This document shows, piece by piece, positions 18,188 through 26,535 of a DNA stretch of 64,000 nt. Both the position numbers and the translations under genes were made by a program. Position 1 is the stretch's first letter. Every line of letters starts with the position of its first letter. Where the stretch lies: positions 32,846 to 96,845 of the forward strand of contig JAGVIE010000002.1 in the NCBI GenBank assembly GCA_020056225.1. Reading direction: 5' to 3'. This stretch comes from Bacteroidota bacterium (lineage in GTDB: Bacteria; Bacteroidota; Ignavibacteria; UBA10030; SZUA-254). A model generated the notes under the pieces. It was not told the DNA's origin. It saw nothing but the letters and a program-made list of their open reading frames with translations, and did no database searches.

Positions 18188-19132
18188 ATGATATCCAAAA
18201 CAGGATTTGTTTATCACGATAGTTTTCTTAAGCACGATACAGGCGCCGGGCATCCTGAGCGTCCCGGGAGACTGCAATCGATTACCGATCATCTTAAGGA
18301 AATCAAACTCTGGCAGCAGCTTCAGCATATGCTCATCGATGAGGCGCCCGAAGAATGGCTATTACAAGTACACTCGTTGGAGCATATAAGATTTCTGAAG
18401 CATGCGTGTTCACAGGGGATGATGACTCTGGACGGCGGCGACACCCATGCATCCAAAGAATCATACGATATCGCTTTGCTTGCGGTAGGCGGTGTGCTCG
18501 CGGCTACCGATGCAGTCATGAACGGATTACTGCAAAATGTTTTTTGTGCAGTGCGTCCGCCCGGTCATCATGCTGAACGCGACAAAGCGATGGGATTTTG
18601 TCTTTTGAATAATATAGCAGTTGCCGCCCGCTATGCACAACTGAAATATCGCGCAGAACGTATCGCAATAATCGATTGGGACGTTCACCATGGCAACGGA
18701 ACCCAGCACATATTTTACAATGATAAATCAGTTTTATATATGAGTACACACCAGTACCCTTTTTATCCGAATACGGGAAGCAGGAGTGAACGAGGCGCAG
18801 GTGATGGAGAAGGTTATACGTTGAACATTCCAATGTTTGCAGGCGCCGGTGAAGAAGAATTTATCGAAGCATTTACAGAAGAGATCATTCCCTCACTCGA
18901 GAACTTTCGTCCGGATCTAATTTTAATTTCTGCCGGATTCGATGCACACCGCGATGACCCTTTAGCCAATCTTGAATTGACGGAGGAATCATTCGGGAAA
19001 TTGACATCGATGGTTGCAGAAACTGCAGCTAAGGTCTGTAATGGACGCATTGTTTCTATTCTTGAAGGAGGGTACAGTTTGACCGCGCTTCCCCGAAGCG
19101 TGGAAGCCCACCTCAGAGCGATGATGGCTTGA
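18188..19132 (+). CDS. Histone-deacetylase-family (AcuC-like) amidohydrolase
   Basis: The ATG at 18188 starts the family homology (KTGFVYHDSFLKHDTGAGHPERPGR); 37 upstream codons in frame are discounted because they run into the divergent rho start. Zinc-site and catalytic motifs are intact: RPPGHHAERDKAMGFC (near residue 122), DWDVHHGNGTQ (near 162) and SAGFDAHRDDPL (near 247). Bacterial members deacetylate acetylated amines such as polyamines or protein lysines; the substrate is not visible. It is divergent from the rho-glycosylase operon. Confidence 0.9.
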   Translation: MISKTGFVYHDSFLKHDTGAGHPERPGRLQSITDHLKEIKLWQQLQHMLIDEAPEEWLLQVHSLEHIRFLKHACSQGMMTLDGGDTHASKESYDIALLAVGGVLAATDAVMNGLLQNVFCAVRPPGHHAERDKAMGFCLLNNIAVAARYAQLKYRAERIAIIDWDVHHGNGTQHIFYNDKSVLYMSTHQYPFYPNTGSRSERGAGDGEGYTLNIPMFAGAGEEEFIEAFTEEIIPSLENFRPDLILISAGFDAHRDDPLANLELTEESFGKLTSMVAETAAKVCNGRIVSILEGGYSLTALPRSVEAHLRAMMA

Positions 19133-19184
19133 CTTTCTATAACGAGTTAGGTACTATTATACTGAACAATCGAATAGGACATAG

Positions 19185-20207
19185 ATGCAAAACAGTGTAA
19201 ATAAAAGCTCTCCACGAATTTTCATTCTTACTTCTATTTCAAGAACAGCACGCGTTCTGAGCATAATCTCGGTAATTGTTATGCTAGTGTTCATCGCCCC
19301 GTTCATTTTGCATTATGTGGAAGATGCCTCGTCATATCGTTTTATTAGAACGATACTGGATGTCGACCGCACGATAATTATTACAGTGAAAGAGAACATT
19401 CCCACAAAGATAGGCGGTAAGGATATGTCCCGTTGGATCATGATAATCGGCATGTTCATCTTAAGCGGAATATTCAGTCGGATGAGTGAGCGGTTCAAGG
19501 ACCGGACGGAATATTACAGATACAAATTCAATATTGAGACGTGGAAAAAACAGATGAATCTTTCCGATAGCGCGATAATTCTAACTCCGCTAAACCAGAA
19601 ACTCGAGCAATTGAAATCGGCAAAGAAGAAAGACCGCGAACAGCTTATCAAAGAATTTATTGAAACGAAGAAAAAGTTAGATGAGATGGGAAGAGACCTC
19701 GCTTTTCTCGCAATCGATGTTGTCGATTCGACCGGAATGAAAGAGGGTGAGGAGAAAGCTATTATCGAACACGACTTTAAAGAATACAAAAGATTTGTTG
19801 AACGTGCCTTCGCCTCACATGGCAGTTTAAAAGCGGCGTGGACACCCGATGGTGTAATGAGCTGTTTTAACACTGTTGATGCGGCGGTGCGCGCGGCACG
19901 TGAAGTTATTACGGGATTAGACAGCTTCAATAAGAATATTAAAGGTATTCGCAGTGATTTCCGTGTACGATGCGGCGTGAACTCCGGTTTCGTTTATTTT
20001 GATGAATCTATTCCGTTAGAAGAGATAAGCGACAGGGTAATCGACATCGCCGGGCATATGCAAAAATACGCACTGCCAAACACTGTTTGTATAGCAAAGC
20101 CGACAATTGAACCGCTGAACGAGCGCACAGGTTTTGAACCGTCAGGAAGAATGGTTGATGGTTATGAAGTGTATGAATGGAGAAAAGCTGGCTCGGCTAC
20201 TCAATGA
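19185..20207 (+). CDS. Membrane-anchored class III nucleotide cyclase-like protein
   Basis: Two N-terminal membrane helices (residues ~22-45 and ~85-103) are followed by a coiled coil (KLEQLKSAKKKDREQL to about 170) and a C-terminal cyclase domain. In the domain, LAFLAIDVVDSTGM gives the first metal Asp (near residue 177) and AAWTPDGVMSCF the second, in place of the usual GDG. RCGVNSGFVYFDE and the following alpha-beta segments complete the fold. A cyclic-nucleotide product is likely but the base specificity is not established. It starts 52 bases after the deacetylase gene and may share its transcript. Confidence 0.75.
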   Translation: MQNSVNKSSPRIFILTSISRTARVLSIISVIVMLVFIAPFILHYVEDASSYRFIRTILDVDRTIIITVKENIPTKIGGKDMSRWIMIIGMFILSGIFSRMSERFKDRTEYYRYKFNIETWKKQMNLSDSAIILTPLNQKLEQLKSAKKKDREQLIKEFIETKKKLDEMGRDLAFLAIDVVDSTGMKEGEEKAIIEHDFKEYKRFVERAFASHGSLKAAWTPDGVMSCFNTVDAAVRAAREVITGLDSFNKNIKGIRSDFRVRCGVNSGFVYFDESIPLEEISDRVIDIAGHMQKYALPNTVCIAKPTIEPLNERTGFEPSGRMVDGYEVYEWRKAGSATQ

Positions 20208-20349
20208 CCTCGGTCTATCAAATAGCGTAGAATCCCTGCCTGCGGCAGGTAGCCTTTCCTCAGAAAGGATTATTAGAGCCACAAACCCCGTTCGCTCTTG
20301 TAGAATGCGATTTCCCGGATGGATTGAGTTTATGTAAAAACCATTAAAT

Positions 20350-20437
20350 GTCATTTCTCATCCACCTTTGGTGGATGAGAAATCTAATCTAGTTCAAAGA
20401 TTTCTCTCCCTACTTTGTCGGAATCGAAATGACAAAA
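20350..20437. repeat. Dispersed repeat, copy A
   Basis: This begins GTCATTTCTC and ends GAATCGAAATGACAAAA. The inner segment TGAGAAATCTAATCTAG and the following bases to 20437 recur with few changes at 62757-62818. Its two ends (GTCATTTC and GAAATGAC) are inverted. A hairpin TCATCCACC-ttt-GGTGGATGA occupies 20358-20378. No coding capacity. The whole 20208-20582 gap holds this repeat, a TGCCTGCGGCAGGTA palindrome near 20238 and the hairpin at 20532. Confidence 0.7.
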
Positions 20438-20531
20438 CCAATTTTCCCTCAGTCTGGGAAACTCCCTCCCAGCTTTAGTGTAGGTGAAAAACAAAAACGG
20501 CTCACGTTGATGCATGATCCGTTGAGATCAT

Positions 20532-20580
20532 AACTTCCCGAAAGTTCCAGAATGACAACCACAGTAACTTTCGGGAAGTT
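20532..20580. terminator. Strong hairpin, possible terminator of the YD-repeat gene
   Basis: A perfect 15-bp inverted repeat, AACTTCCCGAAAGTT (20532-20546) and AACTTTCGGGAAGTT (20566-20580), with a 19-base loop. It lies two bases beyond the stop codon of the minus-strand gene at 20583. There is no T-run on that strand after the stem, so termination is only likely, and it may instead be a dispersed palindrome or a 3'-end stabiliser. Confidence 0.5.
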
Positions 20581-20582
20581 GC

Positions 20583-22193
20583 CTATCTCATCAAAACCAT
20601 CTTTTTAGTCTCAACAAAATCTCCCGCAAGCAATCTGTAAAAATATACTCCACCAGGGACATTATCCGCATTCCAAGTTACGGTATATTCCCCTTGTTCT
20701 TTTTTCTCTTGGGCAAGTGTTACCAATTCTCGTCCAAGCAAGTCATATACTTTTAGCGTAATAAAGCTTTCTTTTGGTATTGAGAATGATATTTTTGTTT
20801 GTGGGTTGAACGGATTGGGATAATTCGTTGAAAGCGCAAAGCTGCCAATAACATTTGCCAGTTCGTTTACATCTGTAATAAGCATTTGCCAGGTATATGT
20901 GCTTTTTCGGTAATTCACCCACTCACTACCGCCCCAAGTCCGATAGATATATTCCGCTCGGTTGCCATTTGCATCGTAACTGTAATTGTATTTTCTAACA
21001 TTTATCCATGAACTACCGTCCCCCATCTGATAGATATTTTCCATTCGGTTTCCATTTGCATCGTAAGTATAATTGTATTTTTTGATATTCACCCAAGCAC
21101 TACCGTCCCACCTCTGAGATAACAGATCCGTTCGGTTTCCATTTGTGTCATAGGCATAAGTGTATCTGTAGTTATCCACCCATGCAATCCCGATCCACCT
21201 CTGAGATAACAGATCCGTTCGGTTTCCATTTGCGTCATAAGAATATGTGGATTTGTAATTATTCACCCACACGCTATCGTTCCACGTCTGAGATGTTTGC
21301 TCCGTTCGGTTTCCGTCTGCGTCATAAGAATATGTGGATTTGTAATTATTCACCCACACACTATCGATCCATAAATGAAGAAGAGACTCTACTAGATTTT
21401 CATTTGCATCATAGATGTTTATCCCATTCAGCGAATTCACCCACGCACTACTATCCCATATCTGATAGTACCGCTCCGTTTCGTTTCCATTCACATCGTA
21501 GGTGTAAATGGACTTATCCACATTCATCCATACACTACCGTCCCAATTCTGAGTTAGAGACTCGGTTTGATTTCCATACGCATCATATGTAAAAATGTAT
21601 TTAGAGGAATTCACCAACATGGCACCATTCCAATTTTGATATAATTGCTCCGTTTGATTTCCATTTGCATCGTAGACGGAAGTAGATCTAAAGTAATTCA
21701 CCCATGCACTACCATCCCATGTCTGGTACATATATTCGGTTTGATTTCCATTTGCATTGTAGGCGTAAAGATACTTGTAATTATTCAACCATCCACTCCC
21801 ATCCCAATCCTGATATAAATATTCGGTTCGATTTCCATTGGCATCATAAACGGCTGTGGCTTTTCCTGCCGAATCCCAAACATTTGTAAGGGTATCCCAA
21901 ACCTCCCTCACATCAGATATCTGAACATACATAGTATCTGATAAAATCTTAGAGAGCTTGGCTTCTCTTCTAATGATTTGTTCTGGAGGATTTAAACCTT
22001 CCTCATCTTGAAACAATTCTTCATCATCTTTTCCGGTAAGATGTGGACACTGTTTCGATCCAACTTCCATCATCTTTTCTTGTATATATTTAGGGATAAG
22101 ATGAAGGTTATCCTTTTTCTGTGAGGACGCAGATGCAGTTAACACAATTAGAAGCGCGGTGATTGTGGTAAACAATATAGCAATATTCTTCAT
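20583..22193 (-). CDS. Secreted YD-repeat protein with T9SS sorting domain
   Basis: A signal peptide (ILFTTITALLIVLTASASS) is followed by ~90 residues of linker, eleven tandem 29-residue repeats of the type YDANGNRTEYLYQDWDGS, and a type A T9SS sorting domain (STNYPNPFNPQTKISFSIP ... GGVYFYRL ... KKMVLMR). The Y-D-x-x-G-N-x-x-E core is the RHS/YD repeat, but the period (29 rather than ~20) and the W-x-G-S-x-W-V-N half are distinct. It is predicted to be secreted and surface-bound. There is no RHS toxin core or C-terminal toxin. A GAGGAA site precedes the ATG. Confidence 0.85.
   Translation of the reverse strand: MKNIAILFTTITALLIVLTASASSQKKDNLHLIPKYIQEKMMEVGSKQCPHLTGKDDEELFQDEEGLNPPEQIIRREAKLSKILSDTMYVQISDVREVWDTLTNVWDSAGKATAVYDANGNRTEYLYQDWDGSGWLNNYKYLYAYNANGNQTEYMYQTWDGSAWVNYFRSTSVYDANGNQTEQLYQNWNGAMLVNSSKYIFTYDAYGNQTESLTQNWDGSVWMNVDKSIYTYDVNGNETERYYQIWDSSAWVNSLNGINIYDANENLVESLLHLWIDSVWVNNYKSTYSYDADGNRTEQTSQTWNDSVWVNNYKSTYSYDANGNRTDLLSQRWIGIAWVDNYRYTYAYDTNGNRTDLLSQRWDGSAWVNIKKYNYTYDANGNRMENIYQMGDGSSWINVRKYNYSYDANGNRAEYIYRTWGGSEWVNYRKSTYTWQMLITDVNELANVIGSFALSTNYPNPFNPQTKISFSIPKESFITLKVYDLLGRELVTLAQEKKEQGEYTVTWNADNVPGGVYFYRLLAGDFVETKKMVLMR
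20898..21854 (-). repeat. Eleven tandem 87-bp units inside the YD-repeat gene
   Basis: The coding DNA for residues ~114-432 of the YD-repeat protein consists of eleven in-frame 87-bp units. Neighbouring units differ by many point changes, but some adjacent ones are nearly identical at DNA level, for example around 21190-21240 versus 21105-21150 (ACCTCTGAGATAACAGATCC twice) and around 21240 versus 21325 (AGAATATGTGGATTTGTAAT twice). This suggests recent unit duplication. Confidence 0.8.
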
Positions 22194-22258
22194 AAATTCC
22201 TCACCTATTTGTGATGCAATGATTGTACAAAATTAAAAAGTTTATTAATAAAAATTAT

Positions 22259-23752
22259 TTAGGATGACACGAGCCGCCAGGTTGTTCCGTCTTTTTTGTC
22301 TTCAATAATAATTCCAAGCTTCGCCAAGCCATCTCGAATTTTATCCGACATTGTCCAGAGCTTCTGTGCACGGGCTTCGGCTCGAAGTTCGATGATGAAC
22401 TGAATCAGATCGTTCTCGCTCGCACCTTCTAACGATTGCGCTTCAACATGCGCAGGTATAACGCCCAGCACCACACCGCCCAGCACGTTAAATAACGCAT
22501 CTGCTTCCTGCAAAATCTTTATCTCGGCTTTACCGCCTGCAAGAATCGTGTTCACTTCGCGGCTAAGATCGAACAAAATCCCGATAGCTTGCGGCGTGTT
22601 GAAATCGTCATCCATCGCATCGAGAAATGCTTTTTTAAATCCCACCAAATCAACGAAAATTGAATCTTGAGACTTGAAACTTGAATCCTTCATTTCGCTC
22701 CCCTTAACTTCTAATTTTCTTAACTTCCCAACTTCCTCTCTCAGATTCCTTACCGTATTTAATAACTTTTCCAATCCCTTGGACGCACCTTCTAAGGCTT
22801 CATCTGTGAAATCGAGTGTGCTTCTGTAATGACTCTGGAGAATGAAGAAACGCACAACAAGCGGCGAGTACTTTTTGAACGCATCTTTCAAATTTATGAC
22901 ATTGCCAAGCGACTTACCCATCTTTTGTCCGCCGACCGTGACCATGTTGTTGTGAATCCAGTACTTCACAAATTGTTTTCCGGTCGCGCATTCGCTCTGT
23001 GCGATCTCGCACTCATGATGGGGGAATTGATTTTCCATTCCGCCGCCGTGTATATCGAAAGTTTCTCCCAGATATTTCATCGACATCGCGGAACATTCAA
23101 GATGCCAGCCGGGGAAACCCATTTCCCATGGACTTTGCCACTGCATGATGTGAGATGCTTCCGCTTTTTTCCATAAAGCGAAATCGGCGGGATGTTTCTT
23201 TTCCGGATTCACGCCAACACGAGCGCCGGCTTCCATTTCATCGATCGGACGATGAGAAAGCTTGCCATATTCTTTGAATTTTGTTACATCAAAATAAACC
23301 GAGCCGTTCTTCTCATACGCAAATCCCTGCTCAATGAGTTTTTGAACGATTGCGATTTGTTCGATGATGTGTCCGGTCGCCCGCGGTGAAATATCCGGAC
23401 GAACCACATCGAGCGCATCCATATCATCGAAGTAACTGCGGGTATACATCTCAACAACCTGCATAGGATGGATACGGTCTTTCCTGGACTGTTTCTCGAT
23501 TTTATCTTCACCCTCATCGGCATCGTCGGTAAGATGGCCGACATCCGTGATATTCTGTACATACAGGGTTTTATAGCCGAGATAGCGAAGGTAACGGACG
23601 ATCACATCAAAAGAGACGTAGCTCTTGGCATGACCGATGTGTGAGTGTCCGTAGACCGTTGGTCCGCAAACATAAATCCCAACTCTGCCTTCAACAAGCG
23701 GTTTGAATTCATCTTTCCGTCGTGTGAGTGTGTTGTAGATTTTGAGGGGCAT
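22259..23752 (-). CDS. cysS: Cysteinyl-tRNA synthetase
   Basis: A class I synthetase of normal length (497). The HIGH-type motif is [11 protein letters not shown] near residue 37, the zinc/substrate motifs CGPTVYG and WHLECSAMS are present, and the second signature reads KMGKSLGN rather than KMSKS. The anticodon-binding DALR-like C-terminal region follows ([12 protein letters not shown]). Between residues ~338 and ~372 there is a low-complexity insert ([20 protein letters not shown] and following) encoded by AAGTT- and TTCAAG-type tandem DNA, not usual for the family. The enzyme charges tRNA-Cys. It ends 65 bases before the YD-repeat gene start. Confidence 0.95.
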   Translation of the reverse strand: MPLKIYNTLTRRKDEFKPLVEGRVGIYVCGPTVYGHSHIGHAKSYVSFDVIVRYLRYLGYKTLYVQNITDVGHLTDDADEGEDKIEKQSRKDRIHPMQVVEMYTRSYFDDMDALDVVRPDISPRATGHIIEQIAIVQKLIEQGFAYEKNGSVYFDVTKFKEYGKLSHRPIDEMEAGARVGVNPEKKHPADFALWKKAEASHIMQWQSPWEMGFPGWHLECSAMSMKYLGETFDIHGGGMENQFPHHECEIAQSECATGKQFVKYWIHNNMVTVGGQKMGKSLGNVINLKDAFKKYSPLVVRFFILQSHYRSTLDFTDEALEGASKGLEKLLNTVRNLREEVGKLRKLEVKGSEMKDSSFKSQDSIFVDLVGFKKAFLDAMDDDFNTPQAIGILFDLSREVNTILAGGKAEIKILQEADALFNVLGGVVLGVIPAHVEAQSLEGASENDLIQFIIELRAEARAQKLWTMSDKIRDGLAKLGIIIEDKKDGTTWRLVSS

Positions 23753-23758
23753 TTTAAC

Positions 23759-23989
23759 TCATAAACTAAAATTAGCATGAATAGGAACTGTGATCTCACC
23801 ATTCTTTTTTGAACTTCTCTTTTTGAAGTTCAATATTGAAAATCCCACAATTTTCTTTGTCTTTGGATTGATGCGAATAAAAAATTCATCTGAAATCTCA
23901 TTTGAGATAGCCTTAACAGGTTTTCCAATTGAAATATCAAGCACATCTCCGACCTGATCGTAAGTAAAGTTTAACTTCTTCGTTTTCAT
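23759..23989 (-). CDS. DUF2283 small protein, putative antitoxin
   Basis: A 76-residue protein of the DUF2283 family: YDQVGDVLDISIGKPVKAI, then DEFFIRINPKTKKIVGFSIL. Its ATG overlaps the TGA of the upstream frame (ATGA), as in toxin-antitoxin operons, and DUF2283 genes often lie beside small RelE/PBECR-type nuclease-like genes. The antitoxin role is inferred from this pairing. It ends seven bases before cysS. Confidence 0.7.
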   Translation of the reverse strand: MKTKKLNFTYDQVGDVLDISIGKPVKAISNEISDEFFIRINPKTKKIVGFSILNFKKRSSKKNGEITVPIHANFSL

Positions 23990-24287
23990 AATTCATCTCC
24001 GGCTTTTATATAATCTGTTACGTAGGCAGTAACTAGAAAATTCCTTCTATTGGTTTTAACAACTACAAGCAAATATTTACCCCCTAATATAGCCGGATAA
24101 TATCTGTAATACAATCGAACAGATTTATCCGTTATACTCATCTTAATTAAATCCGGACTGACAAGCGTCTCTTTAACCTCATCCTGTAAATCTAAGAGTT
24201 CAGGATGTTGTTGGCATACATGCTGCCATCGTTCCTTTGGAATTTCGATTACCCGTCCAAAACATCCTGAATACTAACTGTTTTCAT
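23986..24287 (-). pseudogene. PBECR/DUF4258-like toxin gene with a one-base frameshift
   Basis: The gene is read from the minus strand. From the ATG at 24287 the frame gives MKTVSIQDV and then hits a stop (LDG*). Shifting by one base gives GRVIEIPKERWQHVCQQHPE, then LVSPDLIKMSITDKSVRLYY, then GGKYLLVVVKTNRRNFLVTA up to the TGA that overlaps the DUF2283 start. The joined product would be ~100 residues and reads as V-x-D-V-F-G-R...E-R-W-x-H...HPE, a familiar pattern of small nuclease-like proteins paired with DUF2283. The break lies at the GTTTTGGACGG run, where one missing T restores the frame, so it is either a real mutation or a homopolymer error in the assembly. Confidence 0.7.
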
Positions 24288-24345
24288 ATTAATATTCCAT
24301 TTTAATCATTGCGAATTATCTAACTACCGTCATATCCATAGAATC

Positions 24346-26469
24346 CTATTTCGATATTCCACATTGATTTAAAATATACGCATAATCGAAGGCAATTTCC
24401 TTCAGCCGCTCATATCTGCCCGATGCGCCGCCATGCCCCGCACCCATATTAACCTTGAGCAAGACGATGTTGTTGTCTGTTTTCGTTGCCCTGAGTTTGG
24501 CTGCCCACTTCGTTCCTTCCCAATAATTGACGCGCGGATCGTTGAATCCAACCTTCACAAGGATATTCGGATAGTTTACTGCTTTCACATTCACGTAGGG
24601 ATCGTACGATTTCATATAATCGTAATAGACCTTCTCGTTCGGATTGCCCCACTCGAGATATTCCTGTGCTGTGTACATGAGACCGGCATCGAGCATAGTA
24701 TTCAGCGCATCGACGAATGGAACCGATGCAATCACCGCTTTGAATAAATCGGGACGCATTGTTGTTACCGCACCCATCAACAAACCACCTGCACTTCCTC
24801 CTGAAATAGTCAGCTTTTCTTCGCTTGTATATTTTTGTTTGATGAGATATTCAGCACATGCTATGAAATCGGTAAAAGTATTTTTCTTATTCAACAATTT
24901 ACCGTTATCGTACCACTCACGCCCCATATCGCCGCCGCCGCGAACGTGCGCTAATGCCACTATCATTCCGCGATCAAGGTAACTCACCCGGCTCGAACTG
25001 AACGTCGGCTGTGTAGGAGACCCGTACGCACCATAGCCGGACATATGAAGAGGTGCGGCACCGTCTTTTATAACGCCCTTTTTATAAACCAGCGAGATAG
25101 GAACCTCTGTCCCATCATCAGCTTTAGCAAAAATTCTTTCCGACTGATACTGTGAAGGATCATAACCGCCAAGAACTTCCTGTTGTTTAATAAGTTTTCT
25201 CTCCTTAGTCTCCAGATTATAATCAAAGATAGATGCAGGTTGAGTTAACGATTGATAGCTGAAGCGGAAAATATTTGTATCGAATACTCTATTAACGTTA
25301 GCATAAGCAGTGTACACCGGATCGGGGAATTCTATAAAATGACCTCTATCATTACGCAGGTCTACAACTCTCATTTTCTGTAAACCTCTATCACGCTCAT
25401 ATACAATCATGTGATTGGCGAAGAAATCTGCGCCTTCGAGTGTGACATTTTTCCGCCATGGAATTATCTCTTCCCAATTATTTTCATTCGGATCTGCGAT
25501 TGGGGCACGCACAAGCATGAATGTCGTCGCATCTTTATTCGTGCGTATGTAAAAGTAATCTCCCCATTGATCTACGCTGTATTCATGATCGGGCTGTCGC
25601 GGAATAATCACTTTAAACTCCGCAGTCGGGTCTGATGCGTTGATATACCGCCACTCAGTGGAATTAAAAGCATTCGATCCCATAAATATATACTTGTTGT
25701 TTCTTGTACGATCAATTCCAACCGTGTACAACGCATCTTTTTCTTCATATACTAACCGGTCTTCGGAAGATTTTGTACCCAGAGTATGACGATAAACTCT
25801 GTACGGTCGTTTCGCCGAATCTTCTACAGTGTAGAAGATCGTTTTATTATCCATCGCCCATGTAAGGCTTTGCGTGTTCTCAACCCGATCGCTTAGAATA
25901 TTGCCATCCGTCAAATTCTTCACATTGAGTATGTAATTTTCGGAACCGTTGGTATCGACTGAGAATGCAAGGAGATTTCCATCCGTACTGATATCCATCT
26001 GCGCTGTACGATAGAAGCGATAGCCTTTCGACATTTCATTCTGATCAAAATATATTTCTTCATTTGCATCGGTACTGCCTTTTTTTCGGCAGAAGATGGG
26101 ATATTGCTTCCCTTTCTCGGTCCGCGTATAATAAAAGTATTCCCCATCGCGGTACGGCGGATCCTGATCCGTTTCCTTTATACGCCGTATCATTTCGTTG
26201 TAAAGCGTTTCCTGAAACGCTTCCGTAGGCTTCATGGTCGCATCTGTATAGGAGTTCTCCGCTTTCAAATATTCGATAACCTCGGGATTGGTCCGGCTCT
26301 CATCTCTAAGCCAATAGTAATTATCGGCCCGAACATCTCCGTGAAGTGTATCGTACTTCGGGACGATCTTTGGAACGGGTGGCTGTTGAGTCCATCCATA
26401 ACTGAAAAGATTAAAAGTTAGAAAGATTGAAAAGATTATTTTATTTAAGTTTTTCATATAGAATCCCAT
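24346..26469 (-). CDS. Oligopeptidase B-like prolyl oligopeptidase (S9A)
   Basis: 707 residues with a signal-peptide-like N-terminus (start may be the ATG at 26457, MKNLNKIIFSIFLTF). A seven-bladed propeller (residues ~70-430) precedes an alpha/beta hydrolase domain with Ser in GGSAGGLLMG (near 555), Asp in VGFNDPRVNYWE (near 643) and His in GAGHGGASGR (near 680). The triad spacing fits S9A family members that cut short peptides after basic or proline residues. It is probably periplasmic. It fits with the amino-acid catabolic genes found farther downstream. Confidence 0.9.
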   Translation of the reverse strand: MGFYMKNLNKIIFSIFLTFNLFSYGWTQQPPVPKIVPKYDTLHGDVRADNYYWLRDESRTNPEVIEYLKAENSYTDATMKPTEAFQETLYNEMIRRIKETDQDPPYRDGEYFYYTRTEKGKQYPIFCRKKGSTDANEEIYFDQNEMSKGYRFYRTAQMDISTDGNLLAFSVDTNGSENYILNVKNLTDGNILSDRVENTQSLTWAMDNKTIFYTVEDSAKRPYRVYRHTLGTKSSEDRLVYEEKDALYTVGIDRTRNNKYIFMGSNAFNSTEWRYINASDPTAEFKVIIPRQPDHEYSVDQWGDYFYIRTNKDATTFMLVRAPIADPNENNWEEIIPWRKNVTLEGADFFANHMIVYERDRGLQKMRVVDLRNDRGHFIEFPDPVYTAYANVNRVFDTNIFRFSYQSLTQPASIFDYNLETKERKLIKQQEVLGGYDPSQYQSERIFAKADDGTEVPISLVYKKGVIKDGAAPLHMSGYGAYGSPTQPTFSSSRVSYLDRGMIVALAHVRGGGDMGREWYDNGKLLNKKNTFTDFIACAEYLIKQKYTSEEKLTISGGSAGGLLMGAVTTMRPDLFKAVIASVPFVDALNTMLDAGLMYTAQEYLEWGNPNEKVYYDYMKSYDPYVNVKAVNYPNILVKVGFNDPRVNYWEGTKWAAKLRATKTDNNIVLLKVNMGAGHGGASGRYERLKEIAFDYAYILNQCGISK

Positions 26470-26535
26470 AATTGATTATATAAATTATTAAAATTTCAAA
26501 AAAAATACTCAATGCTCTTGGCTCTCCGCTCTTAA

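Noticed and set aside
18053-18328. 92-codon N-terminal extension of Rho
   Set aside because: It overlaps the divergent deacetylase start region and shows no Rho N-domain sequence.
20898-21854. CRISPR array
   Set aside because: The 87-bp units are diverged, directly adjacent without spacers, and encode an in-frame protein repeat.
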